Shown: positions 6,662 to 8,199 of the stretch, piece by piece | Layout: each line of letters starts with the position of its first letter | How positions within the stretch are numbered: the first letter of the stretch is position 1 | From: Deltaproteobacteria bacterium | Lineage (GTDB): Bacteria; Desulfobacterota; Syntrophia; Syntrophales; UBA2210 | NCBI GenBank assembly: GCA_016934695.1 | Contig: JAFGSH010000096.1 | Coordinates: forward strand, 1 to 8,199 | DNA length: 8,199 bases | Reading direction: 5' to 3' | Program-made: the position numbers and the translations under genes | The notes under the pieces: generated by a model | What the model was told of the DNA's origin: nothing | Database searches by the model: none | What the model saw: the letters and a program-made list of their open reading frames with translations, nothing else

Positions 6662-7213
6662 ATGAAAGTTCTAAATATCCACGAACGCGAATTCGAGGTT
6701 GATTACGAACAAGTTGGAAAGCTCATTGACTCTCTTTCTTCAGAAGATGATCTTCTATGGCCAAACCAATGCTGGCCTCGTATGAAATTTGATCGTCCGC
6801 TCAGTGTTGGCGCCAAGGGCGGGCATGGCCCGATTGGTTATTTCGTTGAGGCGTACAAACCGGGAGAGTCCATCAAATTCCGTTTTATACGCCCGAAAGG
6901 ATTCGACGGATTTCATACATTTGATGTTGTCAAGACTGCGCAGCAGTCTGTTTTGCTGCGACACACGATAAAGATGGAAGTGAAGGGTTCTGCATTAGTG
7001 GCTTGGCCGCTTATCATTCGATCTCTCCACGATGCATTGCTCGAAGACGCCCTATCCACCGCTCAGGCATCCCTTGGAATGGCTCCTCAAATGAGGCCAT
7101 GGTCGCCATGGGTCAAAATAATCCGATGGATAATGTCCGGCGGCAAAGCGCAATTACAAAGTATACCCGGCAATGCCAACGCGGCTGATGCAAAGGGTCG
7201 CGTGGCTGATTAG
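6662..7213 (+). CDS. SRPBCC-fold (START/polyketide-cyclase-like) protein of unknown function
   Basis: The 183-aa protein looks like a small SRPBCC ligand-binding-fold protein: MKVLNIHEREF at the start, WPRMKFDRPL (38-47), GGHGPIGYFVEAY (53-65), FRFIRPKGFDGFHTFDV (73-89) and a hydrophobic C-terminal helix region LVAWPLIIRSLHDALLEDAL (112-131). Such proteins bind hydrophobic ligands, but none can be named here. There is no signal peptide. The gene is visibly richer in A+T and uses different codons from its neighbours, suggesting transfer. A weak AGG (6654-6656) precedes the ATG, within the possible attC core. The tail after about residue 165 (SIPGNANAADAKGRVAD) looks unlike folded protein and coincides with the inverted repeat, so it may be read from flanking DNA. 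It stands alone, not in an operon. Confidence 0.7.
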   Translation: MKVLNIHEREFEVDYEQVGKLIDSLSSEDDLLWPNQCWPRMKFDRPLSVGAKGGHGPIGYFVEAYKPGESIKFRFIRPKGFDGFHTFDVVKTAQQSVLLRHTIKMEVKGSALVAWPLIIRSLHDALLEDALSTAQASLGMAPQMRPWSPWVKIIRWIMSGGKAQLQSIPGNANAADAKGRVAD

Positions 7214-7240
7214 CGGCGGTTGAAAAAAAAAGAGAAACAG

Positions 7241-7258
7241 GGGACGGATTTGTTTTTA
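7241..7258 (+). repeat. Right copy of the 18-bp imperfect direct repeat
   Basis: GGGACGGATTTGTTTTTA is the partner of 6587-6604 (15 of 18 identical). It follows a run of nine A residues and ends only 13 nt before the acetyltransferase start, where the base composition returns to that of the surrounding chromosome. Confidence 0.5.
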
Positions 7259-7271
7259 CGGGGAGTTGTGT

Positions 7272-7772
7272 ATGATCATCCGCAGTGAGAGGGAGCCGGA
7301 TCGGGAGAGGATAGCCGAGGTCACCAGGGCGGCCTTCGAGAACCATCCCATCAGTAAAAACACGGAGAAGTTCATCGTTCGGGCGTTGCGGGAGGCCGGT
7401 GCGCTCACCCTTTCCCTGGTGGCGGAGGTCGACGGAGACGTGGTAGGCCATGTCGCCTTCTCGCCGGTTACTGTTTCCGACGGGAGCCGGGATTGGTACG
7501 ACCTCGGCCCGATCTCGGTCTTGCCCGCATACCAGAGGCGGGGCATCGGGAAATCCCTCGTGCTCGATGGCCTGTCATTGCTGAGGTCCTCGGGAGCGAA
7601 CGGCTGCGCCCTCGTGGGCGACCCCGGGTACTATGGACGCTTCGGTTTCAGGAATTATCCGGAGTTCATCCATAAGGGCATTCCGCAGGAGGTGTTCCTC
7701 GCCCTGCCGTTTCATGGCAAAGTGCCCCGCGGCACCGTCTCATTTCACGAGGGGTTTCTGGCGGAGGGCTGA
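7272..7772 (+). CDS. GNAT-family N-acetyltransferase (YhbS-like)
   Basis: The 166-aa protein is a GNAT acetyltransferase, transferring an acetyl group from acetyl-CoA to an unidentified amine. Motifs include VAEVDGDVVGHVAFSPV (50-66), the acetyl-CoA loop LGPISVLPAYQRRGIGKSL (78-96, with QRRGIG at 88-93) and GDPGYYGRFGF (116-126), which is the mark of the YhbS-like subgroup. The length is normal for that subgroup. ATG 7272 was preferred to the in-frame TTG six bases earlier because GGGGAG (7260-7265) is then 6 nt away. The ribosome site lies directly beside the right direct repeat, so any insertion there would have replaced the original upstream region. No partner gene indicates a substrate. 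Confidence 0.88.
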   Translation: MIIRSEREPDRERIAEVTRAAFENHPISKNTEKFIVRALREAGALTLSLVAEVDGDVVGHVAFSPVTVSDGSRDWYDLGPISVLPAYQRRGIGKSLVLDGLSLLRSSGANGCALVGDPGYYGRFGFRNYPEFIHKGIPQEVFLALPFHGKVPRGTVSFHEGFLAEG

Positions 7773-7774
7773 CC

Positions 7775-7792
7775 GCGGCGGGCTCCCGCCGC
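7775..7792 (+). terminator. GC-rich hairpin just after the acetyltransferase gene, weak terminator candidate
   Basis: GCGGCGGG (7775-7782) and CCCGCCGC (7785-7792) are perfect 8-bp complements beginning 2 nt after the stop codon. The 2-nt gap means the real loop would open a base pair or two. No T tract follows, so intrinsic termination is doubtful. Confidence 0.3.
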
Positions 7793-7801
7793 CGGGTGAA
7801 A

Positions 7802-7897
7802 ATGGAGAAGAGCAGGAAGATCTATCACGTGGACGCCTTTACGGGTGATTTTTTTCATCTGTTTCTCAAACTGCATCCGGGGTATTTTATTCCTTGA
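7802..7897 (+). pseudogene. Remnant of the 5' end of a PhzF-family isomerase gene
   Basis: A 31-codon reading frame starts MEKSRKIYHVDAFTGDF and ends at TGA 7895-7897. KIYHVDAFT is the conserved N-terminal strand of PhzF-family (phenazine biosynthesis-like) proteins, which normally run near 260-300 aa and continue with a PFxGNPAAV-type segment. Here the match ends after about 14-15 codons and the rest (FHLFLKLHPGYFIP) resembles nothing in the family. I read it as the stump of a deleted gene. The -35 box of the next promoter overlaps its end. Because the match is only about nine residues, a chance frame cannot be excluded. Confidence 0.45.
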
Positions 7898-7922
7898 CTC
7901 CGCCTCTCAGATTATCTATAAG
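7894..7922 (+). promoter_or_regulatory. Strong sigma-70-type promoter candidate for the gap gene
   Basis: TTGACT (7894-7899) and TATAAG (7917-7922) are 17 nt apart, each matching 5 of 6 consensus bases. Transcription would start near 7929, giving a leader of under 20 nt before the ATG at 7946. It is the best promoter match in the window. Confidence 0.65.
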
Positions 7923-7945
7923 CAGCGCCGGGAAGTCAGGGTATC

Positions 7946-8199
7946 ATGAACGGCAGCAGCGCTGATATTTCATACGAGGGCATACTCAAGCAGTGGACGG
8001 ATGACGTCAAGGCCGCCAATGCCTTTATCGATATCGTTCACCGGTTGTGGTACGACAAATCCATCGAATTGATCCTCTACCGCCGGCAGCTCATCGACAG
8101 GGGGGCCAGTTCGGTCCTCTCGAAACACTCATACGCCCAGAATATCATCCATACGCCCCTCACGATCCACGATTCCCTGCGGCTGGCCCAGGCCATGAT
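7946..8199 (+). CDS. gap: Glyceraldehyde-3-phosphate dehydrogenase, long form, N-terminal part (runs off window)
   Basis: Eighty-four codons are open to the window end. The sequence ILKQWTDDVKAANAFIDIV, LWYDKSIELILYRRQLIDR (34-52), then ASSVLSKHSYAQNIIHTPLTI matches, from memory, the helical N-terminal extension that precedes the NAD-binding Rossmann domain in long-form (about 480-aa) GAPDHs of Bacteroidetes and some proteobacteria. The catalytic half, with the cysteine active site and the GFGRIGR-type nucleotide motif, is beyond the window, so the identification depends on the extension alone. GGGAAG (7930-7935) or CAGGG (7937-7941) could serve as ribosome site. The enzyme would act in glycolysis or gluconeogenesis. 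It has its own promoter just upstream. Confidence 0.65.
   Translation, partial: MNGSSADISYEGILKQWTDDVKAANAFIDIVHRLWYDKSIELILYRRQLIDRGASSVLSKHSYAQNIIHTPLTIHDSLRLAQAM

Noticed and set aside
7802..7855. Rho-independent terminator ending in the seven-T run at 7849-7855
   Set aside because: The bases before the T run form only a weak, bulged stem, and the GC-rich hairpin at 7775-7792 is too far upstream to use it.

Overview
The window looks like chromosomal DNA of a G+C-rich anaerobic bacterium, most likely a member of the Desulfobacterota (deltaproteobacterial, Syntrophus/sulfate-reducer-like). The clues are the tmRNA tag ending ADNYDYAVAA, a tungstate uptake operon, an Old Yellow Enzyme relative with a cysteine cluster, a long-form glyceraldehyde-3-phosphate dehydrogenase, and an intergenic inverted repeat whose end (TTGATG...TCGTAAAAAGTC) resembles dispersed repeats I recall from that phylum. 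The taxonomic call is an inference; no rRNA gene is present.

Layout. Positions 1-266 hold the 3' part of the tmRNA gene ssrA. About 250 bp with no recognisable gene follow, ending in an AT-rich palindrome and a 10-bp direct repeat that look like an operator. Positions 523-4179 form a four-gene plus-strand operon: a regulator with an excisionase-type helix-turn-helix and a periplasmic-binding-protein-like sensor domain, then tupA, tupB and tupC of a tungstate ABC importer. A roughly 143-bp imperfect palindrome sits between tupA and tupB, and tupB has no visible Shine-Dalgarno sequence. A DUF72 (YecE-like) gene converges on tupC from the minus strand. A divergent promoter region separates it from an OYE-family flavin oxidoreductase gene (5177-6424).

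The stretch of about 6520-7258 differs from its surroundings. It is visibly richer in A+T, carries short repeats of a kind often scattered around small transposon-related elements, and encloses a lone SRPBCC-fold gene between imperfect 18-bp direct repeats. The gene start abuts a GTTAGGT that fits the integron core-site consensus, so this could be a relic gene cassette. G+C-rich coding resumes with a GNAT acetyltransferase (7272-7772), then what looks like the first few codons of a destroyed PhzF-family gene, a good sigma-70-type promoter (7894-7922), and the start of a long-form gap gene that runs off the window.

How the genes work together. TupA would capture tungstate in the periplasm, TupB carry it through the inner membrane and TupC power transport, its C-terminal TOBE-like domain possibly adding feedback by bound oxyanion. 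The regulator, read first in the same operon, probably senses the same or a related oxyanion through a domain of the TupA-like fold and may control the operon through the AT-rich repeats. The other genes are not obviously linked to this pathway. I see no CRISPR array, complete mobile element, or clearly new multi-gene system. The most distinctive points are the regulator/operator arrangement, the palindrome inside the operon and the foreign-looking cassette.
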